DNA from: Methanobacteriota archaeon
GTDB taxonomy: Archaea; Thermoplasmatota; E2; DHVEG-1
Length of the DNA stretch: 24,461 nt
NCBI GenBank assembly: GCA_903930505.1
Contig: CAIYYQ010000404.1
Coordinates: forward strand, 1-24,461
Reading direction: 5' to 3'
Shown here: positions 15,905 to 23,740 of the stretch, piece by piece
How positions within the stretch are numbered: position 1 is the stretch's first letter
Layout: each line of letters opens with the position of its first letter
Notes under the pieces: model-generated
Told to the model about the DNA's origin: nothing
Seen by the model: only the letters and a program-made list of their open reading frames with translations
Databases searched by the model: none
Made by a program: the position numbers and the translations under genes

Positions 15905-17623
15905 TTATTTATGGGAAAAAACCCCAATACATGATCCGTCTTTGTGTTTCTCAATTCGGACGAAACCAAACCGTTCAAACTGCACAATTTCTCCGTTTTT
16001 CACCGCAGATAATGTATCCTCGACGACACCATTTACCTCTGTAAGGCTTTTAGGGTTGTATTCTTCGTTGTTATCAACAAGAAGACCAGGGATAAGAATT
16101 TTTATGGCAATGTTTTTTTCTGTTGTCCACTGGATTTTAACGGTTCCAGGAAGCACCGCATCCCCTGCATGTTCACCGGTTATTTCGTCCCCAATTTTTT
16201 TGATTTTCACGTTCATGAGGTCTTTCAGTCGGAAGACGTCTCCTTCTTTCATTTTCATGATGTCGTCTTTGGGAACAAAAAAAACATTATGCGTATTCAG
16301 CGTTCGTTCCCCTAGATCAGCGGTCGGATGAAATTTCAGATGAACCGTACGTTTTGATGCGTTTTTTACAGAGAGTTTCATTGGGTTTGGAACAAAGAAA
16401 TACCGTTTCACCACTGGATCAAGGATTTTCCGATTGCATGCTTCGACAAGGCTGAACGTTACCTGGGATTCAACTTTAGAAATCCCCTGAGAAAACACAA
16501 ACTGTTTAATGGCCTCAGGGAGAATTCCTCGACGGTGCAACCCTCGCAATGTCGGTAACCGTGGGTCATCATATCCTGAAACCAAACCTTGTTCAATCAA
16601 AGGTTTTATCTTTCGTTTTGACACGGGCATTCCTTCAATAGAAAGCCTAGCAAACTCCATCAGATGTGGTTTTCGCAGTTTCAACAACGATAAAATATGA
16701 AAATATACCTCATCTCTGAGTTCATATTCTTTTGTTCGAAATGGATGTGTAACCCCACTGATGCTGTCTTCTATTGCCCCTGCAAAATCATATGTCGGCC
16801 ACATCCGATATTTTGTTCCTTTCAACGGATGCGCAGCATCAATAATCCTAAACAATGCAGGATCTCTCATCGCGGTGTTCGCACTCTGCATATTGCCACG
16901 TAGCCGCAGAATCGCACCCTGTTCACCTGATGTCACAAGGTCTCTCCACATATCTTTTGCATCACCAGGATGCGTATTTTTACAGCTACAGGATTTTGAA
17001 TGAAACCGAGATTCTTTCATCACCTCAGGCGGACATCGGCAGATATACGCATCACCCTGATCGATAAGCTGCTCCGCAAGTTCATAATGAGTCTCCAAAT
17101 GATCTGACGTATTGTATTCCTGGTCCCATTTTATTCCAAGCCACAACAGATCCTGTTTCTGAGCATCATAAAACTCAAGTTGAGCATGCTCCGGGTTTGT
17201 ATCATCAAAACGAAGGATGAACTTCCCATTATACATTCGCGCATATTCATGATCAACGATCGCTGCTTTAGCATGACCGATATGCAGATATCCATTTGGC
17301 TCCGGCGGAAAACGAGTAACAACCGCACCCATCTCAGCAAAAGGAAGATTCGGTAACGTAAAATCTCGTTCTTTTTTCTCTTTCTGTAAAAGCTCAGGGG
17401 CGAGTCGTTCCAACTCAGCCCGTTGTTTTTCTACTGAAATGCGGTTAACCTCTTCGACAACCTTGCTTGCAACCGGGAAAATATCCTTCGGACCAACACC
17501 AGTATCTTTCAATGCAGCAATGACTTTTCCAGCCACTGCTTTGAGATTTGCTTTACCTTCGAACTGAACCGCGTTCTGCAATGCGTACATCCGCGCAGTC
17601 TTTTGTATTTTCTCAGTCACCAT
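15905..17623 (-). CDS. gltX: Glutamyl-tRNA synthetase, archaeal type
   Basis: GluRS charges tRNA-Glu, and in many archaea also tRNA-Gln as the precursor for amidation. Class I signatures are present, numbered from the start chosen: HIGH at 114-117 in PPEPNGYLHIGHAKA, and the KMSKS-equivalent VSKRK at about 334-338 in GMPVSKRKIKP. Cysteines at about 195, 197, 212 and 214 resemble the zinc-binding insert of archaeal GluRS. The C-terminal half is the beta-barrel anticodon domain of the archaeal/eukaryotic type (PMKLSVKNASKRTVHLKF). The ATG at 17623 lies just after the idsA stop, with GAGAGAG upstream; a TTG at 17641 would add six residues and overlap idsA. The length is 572 residues. It is the last gene of the ipk-fni-idsA-gltX operon, an order met in many archaea. 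Confidence 0.96.
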   Translation of the reverse strand: MVTEKIQKTARMYALQNAVQFEGKANLKAVAGKVIAALKDTGVGPKDIFPVASKVVEEVNRISVEKQRAELERLAPELLQKEKKERDFTLPNLPFAEMGAVVTRFPPEPNGYLHIGHAKAAIVDHEYARMYNGKFILRFDDTNPEHAQLEFYDAQKQDLLWLGIKWDQEYNTSDHLETHYELAEQLIDQGDAYICRCPPEVMKESRFHSKSCSCKNTHPGDAKDMWRDLVTSGEQGAILRLRGNMQSANTAMRDPALFRIIDAAHPLKGTKYRMWPTYDFAGAIEDSISGVTHPFRTKEYELRDEVYFHILSLLKLRKPHLMEFARLSIEGMPVSKRKIKPLIEQGLVSGYDDPRLPTLRGLHRRGILPEAIKQFVFSQGISKVESQVTFSLVEACNRKILDPVVKRYFFVPNPMKLSVKNASKRTVHLKFHPTADLGERTLNTHNVFFVPKDDIMKMKEGDVFRLKDLMNVKIKKIGDEITGEHAGDAVLPGTVKIQWTTEKNIAIKILIPGLLVDNNEEYNPKSLTEVNGVVEDTLSAVKNGEIVQFERFGFVRIEKHKDGSCIGVFSHK

Positions 17624-17624
17624 A

Positions 17625-18608
17625 CTATTTTTCTCTCTCAATAGAATAATCAGCGAGCGCGTTCAAAATATCTTTTGCCTGCGAATCTCGAAGCACCTCA
17701 AGAGCTTTCTTTGCTTTCTTACAATATTTCATCGAGGTTTGTTTCGCGTAATCAATCGATCCATTCTCACGAAATACTGTAAGAATCTGTTTGATATCAG
17801 TCTCTGATGCATCAGGGTTCCCAAAAATCTTATTAAGCAATGTTTTCCCTTTTTTATCTGCATGTTCAAGTGCATGAACCGCAATCAAGGTTTTCTTCCC
17901 GTTGCGAATATCGTTGCCGATATCCTTGCCTAGAATTGTTTCACTGCTGCTTAAATCAAGGTAATCATCCCAGATCTGAAACGCAAGACCTAAAAACATC
18001 CCGAAATCAGCAAGCGCTTTGACTTCCTCGGATGTCCCATGGCCGATGAGCCCACTGCCTTTTGCTGCACAGGAAAACAACACCGCGGTTTTTTTATGAA
18101 TCATGTCAAAATACTCATCTTCAGAAACTTGTTTTCTTTTCTCAAACTCCATATCAAGCTGCTGCCCTTCGCAGATATCCTCAATACATTTCACCAAGTT
18201 ATATTCTACTTCTTTGAATACACGAAGATCCCCTGCAAGATCATGCATCGCCTCAAACGCTTTCGCAAACAGCAGATCCCCTGCCATAATTGCGGTTGGT
18301 TCCCCGTATTTCATATGAACCGTGGGAACATTTCTTCGCAGATTCGCTCGATCCATGATGTCATCATGAACCAATGTGAAATTATGCACAAGCTCAAGTG
18401 CAACAGCAAACGGCATCACCAAATCAACATCATCATAAACACTTTCACAGGATAGCATCGCAAGACACGGACGCAGCCGTTTCCCGCCACTTCGAGGAAG
18501 ATGCCATGATGCATCATAAAGGAGCTTGGGCTTCTTCTCATTCATATACAACTCAAGCTGTTTATTAAAAAGAGCGGCCCGTGTTGAAAGTTCATTTTTT
18601 AAATTCAT
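17625..18608 (-). CDS. idsA: Geranylgeranyl diphosphate synthase (short-chain trans-prenyltransferase)
   Basis: The enzyme condenses IPP with allylic diphosphates to make the C20 GGPP (possibly also C15 FPP) for archaeal ether lipids. GGKRLRP is at 41-47, the first Asp-rich motif DDIMD at 82-86, and the second, WDDYLD, at 213-218. Phe77, five residues before the first Asp-rich motif, is the bulky chain-length residue typical of archaeal GGPP synthases, which supports C20 as the product. The length of 327 is normal. Its ATG lies inside the end of fni (17-base overlap), suggesting translational coupling; gltX starts one base after its stop. Confidence 0.95.
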   Translation of the reverse strand: MNLKNELSTRAALFNKQLELYMNEKKPKLLYDASWHLPRSGGKRLRPCLAMLSCESVYDDVDLVMPFAVALELVHNFTLVHDDIMDRANLRRNVPTVHMKYGEPTAIMAGDLLFAKAFEAMHDLAGDLRVFKEVEYNLVKCIEDICEGQQLDMEFEKRKQVSEDEYFDMIHKKTAVLFSCAAKGSGLIGHGTSEEVKALADFGMFLGLAFQIWDDYLDLSSSETILGKDIGNDIRNGKKTLIAVHALEHADKKGKTLLNKIFGNPDASETDIKQILTVFRENGSIDYAKQTSMKYCKKAKKALEVLRDSQAKDILNALADYSIEREK

Positions 18609-19641
18609 CGTACGTGACTCCTACAGAAGAAAGTGCATCAATGTTTTCCGCTCCAACTAAAAACATCGTGGTTTGCAGCTCCCGCACAACAAGTTCACAA
18701 GCAAACAGTGTTGCATGGGAATCCTTCATAGCTGATTTCAATAAACAATGAGCAAGACCAGCTGCGTTTGCCCCAAGCACCAATGCTTTTGCTGCGTCAA
18801 GACCAGTACGAATGCCACCAGTGGCAATAATCGGGAGTTTCCAGTCGTTTGCCTTCCCCACTTCAAGGATGGACGTCGGCGTGGGAATCCCCCAGTCCCA
18901 AAATGTTTTCCCAAGTCGCATGTTTGCCTCTTCATTCTTCATTTGTGCTCGGTAATATTCCACAGCAGCAAAAGAGGTACCGCCTGCACCGCCAACATCA
19001 ATACCTGCAACACCTGCATGATACAGGGATTGCGCGGCATTAAACGAGATACCAGCACCGCTTTCTTTCACAAGCACAGGTTTTTTAAACTCTTTACACA
19101 ACATGGTGATTGCATCAAGGCATCCTTTTGCATGGGCTTCTCCCTCAGGTTGTACTGCTTCTTGTAAAAAATTCAGGCATATCGCAATGACATCCGCATC
19201 AATCATCTCCACAATCGTTTTTGCATGCTCCAACAACTCTTCTTTTTCCCACATGACAATCTGTGATGCACCGATGTTTGCGATCTTAAGAGGAACATCA
19301 TATTCTTTGATGATGCTATAGGTTTCTTTCAGCTTGGGGTTTTCAAGGGCTGCACGCTGGGAACCAACCCCGAGGCCCACCTGGAGTTTCTCTGCGGCCG
19401 CGGCAAGATTCTCATTGATTTTTTTTCCTTCCGCATATCCACCGGTCATTCCCGCGATGATAAGAGGGGCACCAAGTTTCTTCCCGAATAAGACTGTGGA
19501 GAGATCAATATCTTCTTTGTTCAATTCAGGGAGCGCATTATGCATAAGATGGACATCATCCCAGTAGTTATGATGCATAGCGATATCTTCATCAAGTGCG
19601 ATTTGCACGTGTTCTCGCTTTCGTTCTTCAGTCTGATTCAT
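18592..19641 (-). CDS. fni: Type 2 isopentenyl-diphosphate delta-isomerase (FMN-dependent)
   Basis: It interconverts IPP and DMAPP using FMN, NAD(P)H and Mg. Visible motifs, numbered from the chosen start: IIAGMTGG near 61-68, VGLGVGSQRAALE at 88-100, ANIGASQ, NFLQEAVQPEGE with Gln160-Glu161 (the Mg/substrate site of the family), VLVKESGAG, GGAGGTSFAAVE and ATGGIRTGLDAAKAL for phosphate/FMN binding. The family fold is a TIM barrel. I chose the ATG at 19641 because it forms a 4-base ATGA overlap with the ipk stop and is preceded by GGGATGA. A longer frame from 19668 would add nine residues and overlap ipk by 31 bases. The length is 349 residues. It acts directly after IPK in the archaeal mevalonate route. 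Confidence 0.95.
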   Translation of the reverse strand: MNQTEERKREHVQIALDEDIAMHHNYWDDVHLMHNALPELNKEDIDLSTVLFGKKLGAPLIIAGMTGGYAEGKKINENLAAAAEKLQVGLGVGSQRAALENPKLKETYSIIKEYDVPLKIANIGASQIVMWEKEELLEHAKTIVEMIDADVIAICLNFLQEAVQPEGEAHAKGCLDAITMLCKEFKKPVLVKESGAGISFNAAQSLYHAGVAGIDVGGAGGTSFAAVEYYRAQMKNEEANMRLGKTFWDWGIPTPTSILEVGKANDWKLPIIATGGIRTGLDAAKALVLGANAAGLAHCLLKSAMKDSHATLFACELVVRELQTTMFLVGAENIDALSSVGVTYDEFKK

Positions 19642-20420
19642 TTTTTCATCCCGTGAATGTAGGTGCATATGATTTCCTCCCCGACAAGGACCTTGTAGAG
19701 TCGATTTTTTTTATTTCCATTGACGACAATGGTATCAATACCTAATTGTGCAATCATTTTTATTGTATTAATCTTTCCTTTCATGCCTTCCGTTACATCT
19801 GCATGACCATCTGCTGCTGTTGTAAGGTTCTCAAGATCGCTGACTGATGCAGATTTAAGAAGAATTGCATCTGGATTTTTCTTTGGATTCTCTGAATAAA
19901 TCCCATCGACATCAACAACAAAAACCGCTTTTTTTGGTTTATAATGCTCGGCAAGACCCTTCATGAGAAGATCACCTGAACATATCGAGAATTGGAGGGT
20001 TTTATCCAAAACGACATCGCCAAAGGTCACCGGGGTGAACCCTTTTTCGAGATAGTCGTCCATCATAGCATAGTTGATATCAGTGAAACGATGGTCATTT
20101 AATCTAAGGAACGCATGAGGTGGTAGGGAAATCGCAGGAACTTTTTTCTTCTGAAGCGCATTCAACACAAGGGAGTTTAACTCTTGAACCTTTGACTGCG
20201 TGAGAGAAAAACCTTGGATTTGATCCTTATTTTTATATCCGTCGTTCAACCGGTATTCTTTTGCAAGGATATGCCCAAATGATCCTGCCCCATGCACGAG
20301 AACTAAGGAATCTGCAGCTTTTTGAATCTCTGATGCTAATCTCATCATTGTTTTTGCATGGAAACAATACCGTTTGCTCTTGTCAGTGATGACGCTTCCA
20401 CCGAGTTTTACGATAAACAT
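19638..20420 (-). CDS. ipk: Isopentenyl phosphate kinase
   Basis: IPK phosphorylates isopentenyl phosphate to IPP, the last step of the alternative mevalonate pathways used by archaea. It is an amino-acid-kinase-fold protein with VKLGGSVITDK at the N-terminus (Lys5), GAGSFGH with the catalytic His50, CSGDLLMKGLAEH in the middle, and VVDVDGIYSENP in the nucleotide-binding half. The start at 20420 gives MFIVKLGG, the usual family start, and has GGAGA at 20425-20429 four bases upstream. A longer frame from 20504 has an atypical 28-residue hydrophobic extension and is rejected. The length is 260 residues. It is the first gene of the operon; mevalonate kinase, often adjacent in archaea, is not here. 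Upstream it faces gcvT divergently. Confidence 0.94.
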   Translation of the reverse strand: MFIVKLGGSVITDKSKRYCFHAKTMMRLASEIQKAADSLVLVHGAGSFGHILAKEYRLNDGYKNKDQIQGFSLTQSKVQELNSLVLNALQKKKVPAISLPPHAFLRLNDHRFTDINYAMMDDYLEKGFTPVTFGDVVLDKTLQFSICSGDLLMKGLAEHYKPKKAVFVVDVDGIYSENPKKNPDAILLKSASVSDLENLTTAADGHADVTEGMKGKINTIKMIAQLGIDTIVVNGNKKNRLYKVLVGEEIICTYIHGMKK

Positions 20421-20521
20421 ACGTTCTCCGGAATGATTCTTGAGATAAAAAAGGATTGTGATACGAGAAAACGTTGCGAAGAACCAGTTTTTCTTCTTTT
20501 CCAACTGGAGAAAAGGTGTCG

Positions 20522-20536
20522 AAACGTTAAATTATG
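20522..20536 (+). promoter_or_regulatory. BRE/TATA-like promoter of gcvT
   Basis: AAACGTTAAATTATG matches the window's AAACGT-plus-TATA pattern. The C at 20525 lies 38 bases before the ATG at 20563, the same distance as for the DUF763 gene. Initiation about 26 bases downstream of the box would begin just before 20563 and after the alternative ATG at 20542, which favours 20563 as the gcvT start. Confidence 0.5.
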
Positions 20537-20562
20537 GGGATATGATACACTGGTCGATACCT

Positions 20563-21696
20563 ATGGCAGTGAAATCACCACTTCATCACATCCATGAAAA
20601 ACTTGGGGCTCGATTCACAGAATTCGCTGGGTTTGAGATGCCGGTGCAGTTCTCATCGATAAAAGAAGAACATCTTGCAGTGAGAACCGCGGTTGGTTTG
20701 TTTGATGTCTCTCATATGAGCAACGTGTGGATCTCGGGAAAAGACGCAACACAACTTCTCAGTCTTACCACTGTTGCTGATGCCTCAAAGGTTGAAAAAC
20801 ATCAAAGCCAATACACGGTGATCCTCAAAGATGACGGCACGATTATCGATGATACGATTTTCATGAACCTTGGAGACAAATACATGATGATCCCGAATGC
20901 GGGGATGAACATGACTGTAACAAAATGGTTGAATGACCAGGCGAAAAAACACAAACTTTGTGTAACGATAGAAGATGTATCTAGAGAGTTTGTGATTCTT
21001 GCGATCCAGGGTCCAAAAGCAAGAGACACCTTACAGAAGCTCACGGATACTGATCTGAACTTGGTTCAATTTTTCGGCTGTCAATACATTGATATCGCAG
21101 ATGTGCCCTGTGTTATCTCACATACCGGATATACTGGGGAGCTTGGATTTGAATTGCAGATTACCCCACCGAAAAAAGCAGAAAAAGTGTTCACTGCGAT
21201 CCTTGATGTAGGAAAAGAATTCAAAATCAAACCAATTGGACTTGGTGCCCGTGACACTCTTCGACTTGAGAAATGTTTCATGCTTGCTGGCAACGAATTT
21301 TCTGGAGGACGAACACCGCTTGAGGCAACACTTGGATGGACTATAAACTGGGATCATGAATTCATCGGGAAACAAGCATTATTGAAACAAAAAGAAAAAG
21401 GGACGTTTGATCGGATGACCTGCTTTGAGTGTGTTGATAAAGGTATCCCGCGGCATGGCTGTGAGATTCAGAAAGATGGGAAAACAATCGGTGTTGTAAC
21501 AAGTGGCACGTTGTCTCCTTGTCTGAACATCGGGATTGCAATGGGATATGTTCATCCTGATCATCGGGCAGAGGGTACAATCCTTGATATCATTGTTCGG
21601 GATAAACCCGTGAAAGCAAAGGTGGTAAAACCACCGTTTGTGAAAAAAGACTGGGCGCAAAACCATCATCAGTTGGAAACATTTAAGACACAGTAG
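20563..21696 (+). CDS. gcvT: Glycine cleavage system T protein (aminomethyltransferase)
   Basis: GcvT takes the aminomethyl group from the lipoyl arm of GcvH and transfers it to tetrahydrofolate, releasing ammonia. Family motifs: the start MAVKSPLHHIHEKLGAR, EMPVQFSSIKEEHLAVR, GLFDVSHM, DDGTIIDD with the catalytic Asp96, SHTGYTGELGFE, GLGARDTLRLE and TSGTLSPCLN. The start at 20563 matches where bacterial homologues begin and fits the promoter. An ATG at 20542 and a frame open from 20458 are possible but less likely. The length is 377 residues. It precedes gcvH by 23 bases and probably shares its transcript. No gcvP subunit genes are in the window, so they must lie elsewhere if the cycle is complete. 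Confidence 0.95.
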   Translation: MAVKSPLHHIHEKLGARFTEFAGFEMPVQFSSIKEEHLAVRTAVGLFDVSHMSNVWISGKDATQLLSLTTVADASKVEKHQSQYTVILKDDGTIIDDTIFMNLGDKYMMIPNAGMNMTVTKWLNDQAKKHKLCVTIEDVSREFVILAIQGPKARDTLQKLTDTDLNLVQFFGCQYIDIADVPCVISHTGYTGELGFELQITPPKKAEKVFTAILDVGKEFKIKPIGLGARDTLRLEKCFMLAGNEFSGGRTPLEATLGWTINWDHEFIGKQALLKQKEKGTFDRMTCFECVDKGIPRHGCEIQKDGKTIGVVTSGTLSPCLNIGIAMGYVHPDHRAEGTILDIIVRDKPVKAKVVKPPFVKKDWAQNHHQLETFKTQ

Positions 21697-21719
21697 AAAA
21701 TACGAAAGGATGGATTGTT

Positions 21720-22103
21720 ATGACAAGTGACATAAAAAAGGATTTGAGATACACGAAAACCCATGAATGGTTAAAAGTAAAAGGCAAAAACGCTGTGGTT
21801 GGCATCACTGATCACGCGCAGAAAGCATTAACCGATATCGTGTTTGTAGAATTACCTGCGGTCGGAAAACAGGTGAAAAAAGGAGAGGAACTCTGCGTTG
21901 TTGAATCCGTGAAATCTGTTTCAGAGATTTATGCACCAGTCAGTGGAAAAGTTGTAAGCGTCAACAAAGATCTTGAGGATTCCCCTGAGACGATCAACAC
22001 AAGTCCGTATGATGACGGATGGCTTGTTGAGCTTGAGATGAATACAAGTGCAGAGGTTAATAGTCTGATGGATGCAGAAGCGTATAAGAAAATTGCTGAC
22101 TAA
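21720..22103 (+). CDS. gcvH: Glycine cleavage system H protein (lipoyl carrier)
   Basis: GcvH is the small lipoylated shuttle between the P, T and L proteins. The lipoyl-accepting Lys65 lies in VVESVKSVSEIYAPVSG, the canonical context. Other family segments are THEWLKVKG, GITDHAQKALTDIVFVELP and the terminal NTSPYDDGWLVELEM. The length of 127 is normal. AAAGGATG about six bases before the ATG is a fair ribosome binding site. A T-rich terminator follows at once. Confidence 0.97.
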   Translation: MTSDIKKDLRYTKTHEWLKVKGKNAVVGITDHAQKALTDIVFVELPAVGKQVKKGEELCVVESVKSVSEIYAPVSGKVVSVNKDLEDSPETINTSPYDDGWLVELEMNTSAEVNSLMDAEAYKKIAD

Positions 22104-22111
22104 AAAAACTG

Positions 22112-22138
22112 TTTTTTTTCTTATTTTTTATATTTTTA
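22112..22138 (+). terminator. T-rich terminator after gcvH
   Basis: Eight T at 22112-22119, then TTATTTTTTATATTTTTATA, begin 8 bases after the gcvH stop. Successive T-runs without a strong hairpin are typical of archaeal intrinsic termination. The convergent small gene ends at 22143, so this may also mark the boundary between the two transcripts. Confidence 0.55.
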
Positions 22139-22142
22139 TATA

Positions 22143-22307
22143 TTAATGGATAACAAACATAATTGAAGCGCCAAGAACGATCAAGCAGACTGCAAGGGTA
22201 ATCTTCAAGTACATCGTTTTCTTTATTTCGGTGGTTCCATCTAGTGTTTGAAAACAAGAAATACTGGTGCTATCTTTCCTGCCGATAATGATGCACGTCA
22301 TAGTCAT
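22143..22307 (-). CDS. 54-residue single-pass membrane protein, unknown function
   Basis: I do not recognise the family. The frame runs from ATG at 22307 to TAA and encodes 54 residues: a polar N-terminal part (MTMTCIIIGRKDSTSIS, then TLDGTTEIKKT) followed by one strong C-terminal hydrophobic segment, ITLAVCLIVLGASIMFVI, flanked by Lys. A tail-anchored protein with its N-terminus in the cytosol is the simplest reading. Support for a real gene is the TATA-like box ATATAAAT (22335-22342) centred about 31 bases upstream and the clean coding-like composition. A second ATG two codons later (22301) is possible. It occupies most of the gap between gcvH and the DUF763 gene, so that gap is not empty. 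Confidence 0.5.
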   Translation of the reverse strand: MTMTCIIIGRKDSTSISCFQTLDGTTEIKKTMYLKITLAVCLIVLGASIMFVIH

Positions 22308-22334
22308 CAACCCTAATTATATTTATACTTTCTT

Positions 22335-22342
22335 ATTTATAT
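22335..22342 (-). promoter_or_regulatory. TATA-like box for the 54-residue membrane protein gene
   Basis: On the minus strand this reads ATATAAAT, centred about 31 bases before the ATG at 22307, which suits a nearly leaderless transcript. A second TATAAATA lies closer (22320-22327) and would be too near the start to serve it alone. Confidence 0.4.
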
Positions 22343-22395
22343 TGTTTTCTGTACAAATCATACCAAAAAATTGTTTACTTTCATTGACCCCTAAA

Positions 22396-22408
22396 AAACG
22401 TTTATATT
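22396..22408 (+). promoter_or_regulatory. BRE/TATA-like promoter of the DUF763 gene
   Basis: AAACGTTTATATT, preceded by more A, is the clearest example of the window's promoter motif. Its C is 38 bases before the ATG at 22437. A GGAGATGA at 22424-22431 also gives a good ribosome binding site, so the gene seems to have a short leader. Confidence 0.6.
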
Positions 22409-22436
22409 GCGTGAAGTAACTTGGAGATGAGATTCT

Positions 22437-23558
22437 ATGTCAAAAACAGGTGTCGCTCATCTTCCGTTGCATCCTGGGAAAGCACCCCCATGGTTATTCA
22501 AAAGGATGGTTGCATTATCCAAAGAAATAGTGAACGTTATCACATATGAATATGGAACAGATGAGTTTTTACGAAGAATTTCGGATCCATTCTGGTTTCA
22601 AGCACTTTCCTGCGTTCTTGGCTACGATTACCATTCCAGTGGGACGACCACGGTTACCTGTGGGGCATTAAAAGAAGCAATAAACCCAGAAACATATGGG
22701 TTTGCAGTTGCTGGCGGGAAAGGAAAAACATCTAGAAAAACACCTGAAGAAATCAAAACAATAGGAGACGTTTACAATCTTTCAACACAATCAATTGAAC
22801 ATCTTCAGTACGCAAGCCGTATGGCAGCAAAAATCGATAATACGGCGATACAGGATGGATACAATCTCTATCATCATGTCATGGTTTTTTCTGAACAGGG
22901 AAAATGGGCGGTGATTCAACAGGGAATGAACAATCAAAACTCGTACGCACGAAGGTACCACTGGTTGTCCGAACACGTGGAAAGCTTCATCTGTGAACCA
23001 CACAATGCAATTGTAGGGGATGGAAGGCAAGATTCTGCATTGGATATGACTGCAAAACAAAGCAAGTCTACACAGGAAATTTCTGTCGATCTCGTGAATG
23101 ATAACCCTTTTCATTTGCAGCGTGATTGGGCAGAAATTACACGACCAGAAACACAGCAAACATTGGATAGTTGGTGTTCTCCAAATAAACAGAAAAAACC
23201 GATCCCCTATCTTGATATGCCTCGGTCAATCAACTGGAAAAAGATGAAAGAAATCTATGAGTTTCAACCAAAAAACTATGAAGAGTTACTTGCTCTAAAG
23301 GGAGTTGGACCAAATACGGTGCGGGCGCTTGCATTAATCTCTGATCTTATATATGGACAGAAACCATCGTGGAAGGACCCAGTGAAATATAGTTTTACCG
23401 TTGGAGGCAAAGATGGCGTACCATATCCTGTTGATCGTAAAGCAATGGATGAATCAACCATAATGATTCAAAAGGCGGTCGAAGAAGCGAAAATCGGTGA
23501 AAACGAAAAGATGCATGCGTTGCGACGGTTGAAGGAATTCGTTCCATCCGCAAAATAA
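22437..23558 (+). CDS. DUF763-family protein with helix-hairpin-helix motif
   Basis: The 373-residue protein matches the DUF763 family from memory: TGVAHLPLHPGKAPPWLF at the N-terminus, SDPFWFQALSCVLGYDYHSSG, TVTCGALKEA, then VAGGKGKTSRKTPEEI. The function is not established. A helix-hairpin-helix element, LLALKGVGPNTVRALALIS with Gly289 and Gly291, resembles the non-specific DNA-binding motif of DNA glycosylases and repair proteins. A DNA-related role is therefore plausible, but a catalytic Asp of the HhH-GPD type cannot be assigned. The length is near full for the family. It has its own promoter and is convergent with the small Lys-rich gene, ending 2 bases from its stop. Confidence 0.88.
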   Translation: MSKTGVAHLPLHPGKAPPWLFKRMVALSKEIVNVITYEYGTDEFLRRISDPFWFQALSCVLGYDYHSSGTTTVTCGALKEAINPETYGFAVAGGKGKTSRKTPEEIKTIGDVYNLSTQSIEHLQYASRMAAKIDNTAIQDGYNLYHHVMVFSEQGKWAVIQQGMNNQNSYARRYHWLSEHVESFICEPHNAIVGDGRQDSALDMTAKQSKSTQEISVDLVNDNPFHLQRDWAEITRPETQQTLDSWCSPNKQKKPIPYLDMPRSINWKKMKEIYEFQPKNYEELLALKGVGPNTVRALALISDLIYGQKPSWKDPVKYSFTVGGKDGVPYPVDRKAMDESTIMIQKAVEEAKIGENEKMHALRRLKEFVPSAK

Positions 23559-23560
23559 CG

Positions 23561-23740
23561 TTATCTCTTATTTTTTTCTGGTTGTTTCTTAAACCCTGCA
23601 TCTATAAACTCTGCATGTTGTTTTGACCATATTTCATTGGGTGTTTTTTTCAGCCAATCGACATACATGTCAATAAACTTAAGACGTTCCTTCGTATTTT
23701 GTTTTTTTTTCTTATCCAATGCTTTCAGATCAATATTCAT
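23561..23740 (-). CDS. 59-residue Lys-rich protein paired with the nucleotidyltransferase
   Basis: A short frame starts with ATG at 23740, overlapping the nucleotidyltransferase stop by 4 bases (ATGA), and ends at 23561. It starts MNIDLKALDKKKKQNTKERL and continues with FIDMYVDWLKKTPNEIWSKQ and a basic tail. The mixed charged and aromatic helix-like pattern with TPNEIWSKQ recalls, from memory, small proteins found beside archaeal nucleotidyltransferases. Tight coupling suggests that the two proteins work together, possibly as an antitoxin or accessory subunit. No homology search was possible, so the role is inference from context. Confidence 0.7.
   Translation of the reverse strand: MNIDLKALDKKKKQNTKERLKFIDMYVDWLKKTPNEIWSKQHAEFIDAGFKKQPEKNKR

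Noticed and set aside
15942..16331. Plus-strand frame of 129 codons opposite gltX
   Set aside because: GltX is certain in this interval; the opposite frame is Ser/Phe-rich shadow sequence.
18748..19167. Plus-strand Cys-rich frame of 139 codons opposite fni
   Set aside because: Fni is certain here; the Cys/His richness mirrors Ala/Gly/Met codons of the real gene.
19642..19668. Longer fni N-terminus starting at 19668
   Set aside because: It overlaps ipk by 31 bases and adds residues unlike the family; the ATGA overlap start at 19641 is more natural.
20421..20504. 28-residue N-terminal extension of IPK
   Set aside because: The family begins directly with the VKLGGS strand, and a GGAGA site precedes the internal ATG at 20420.
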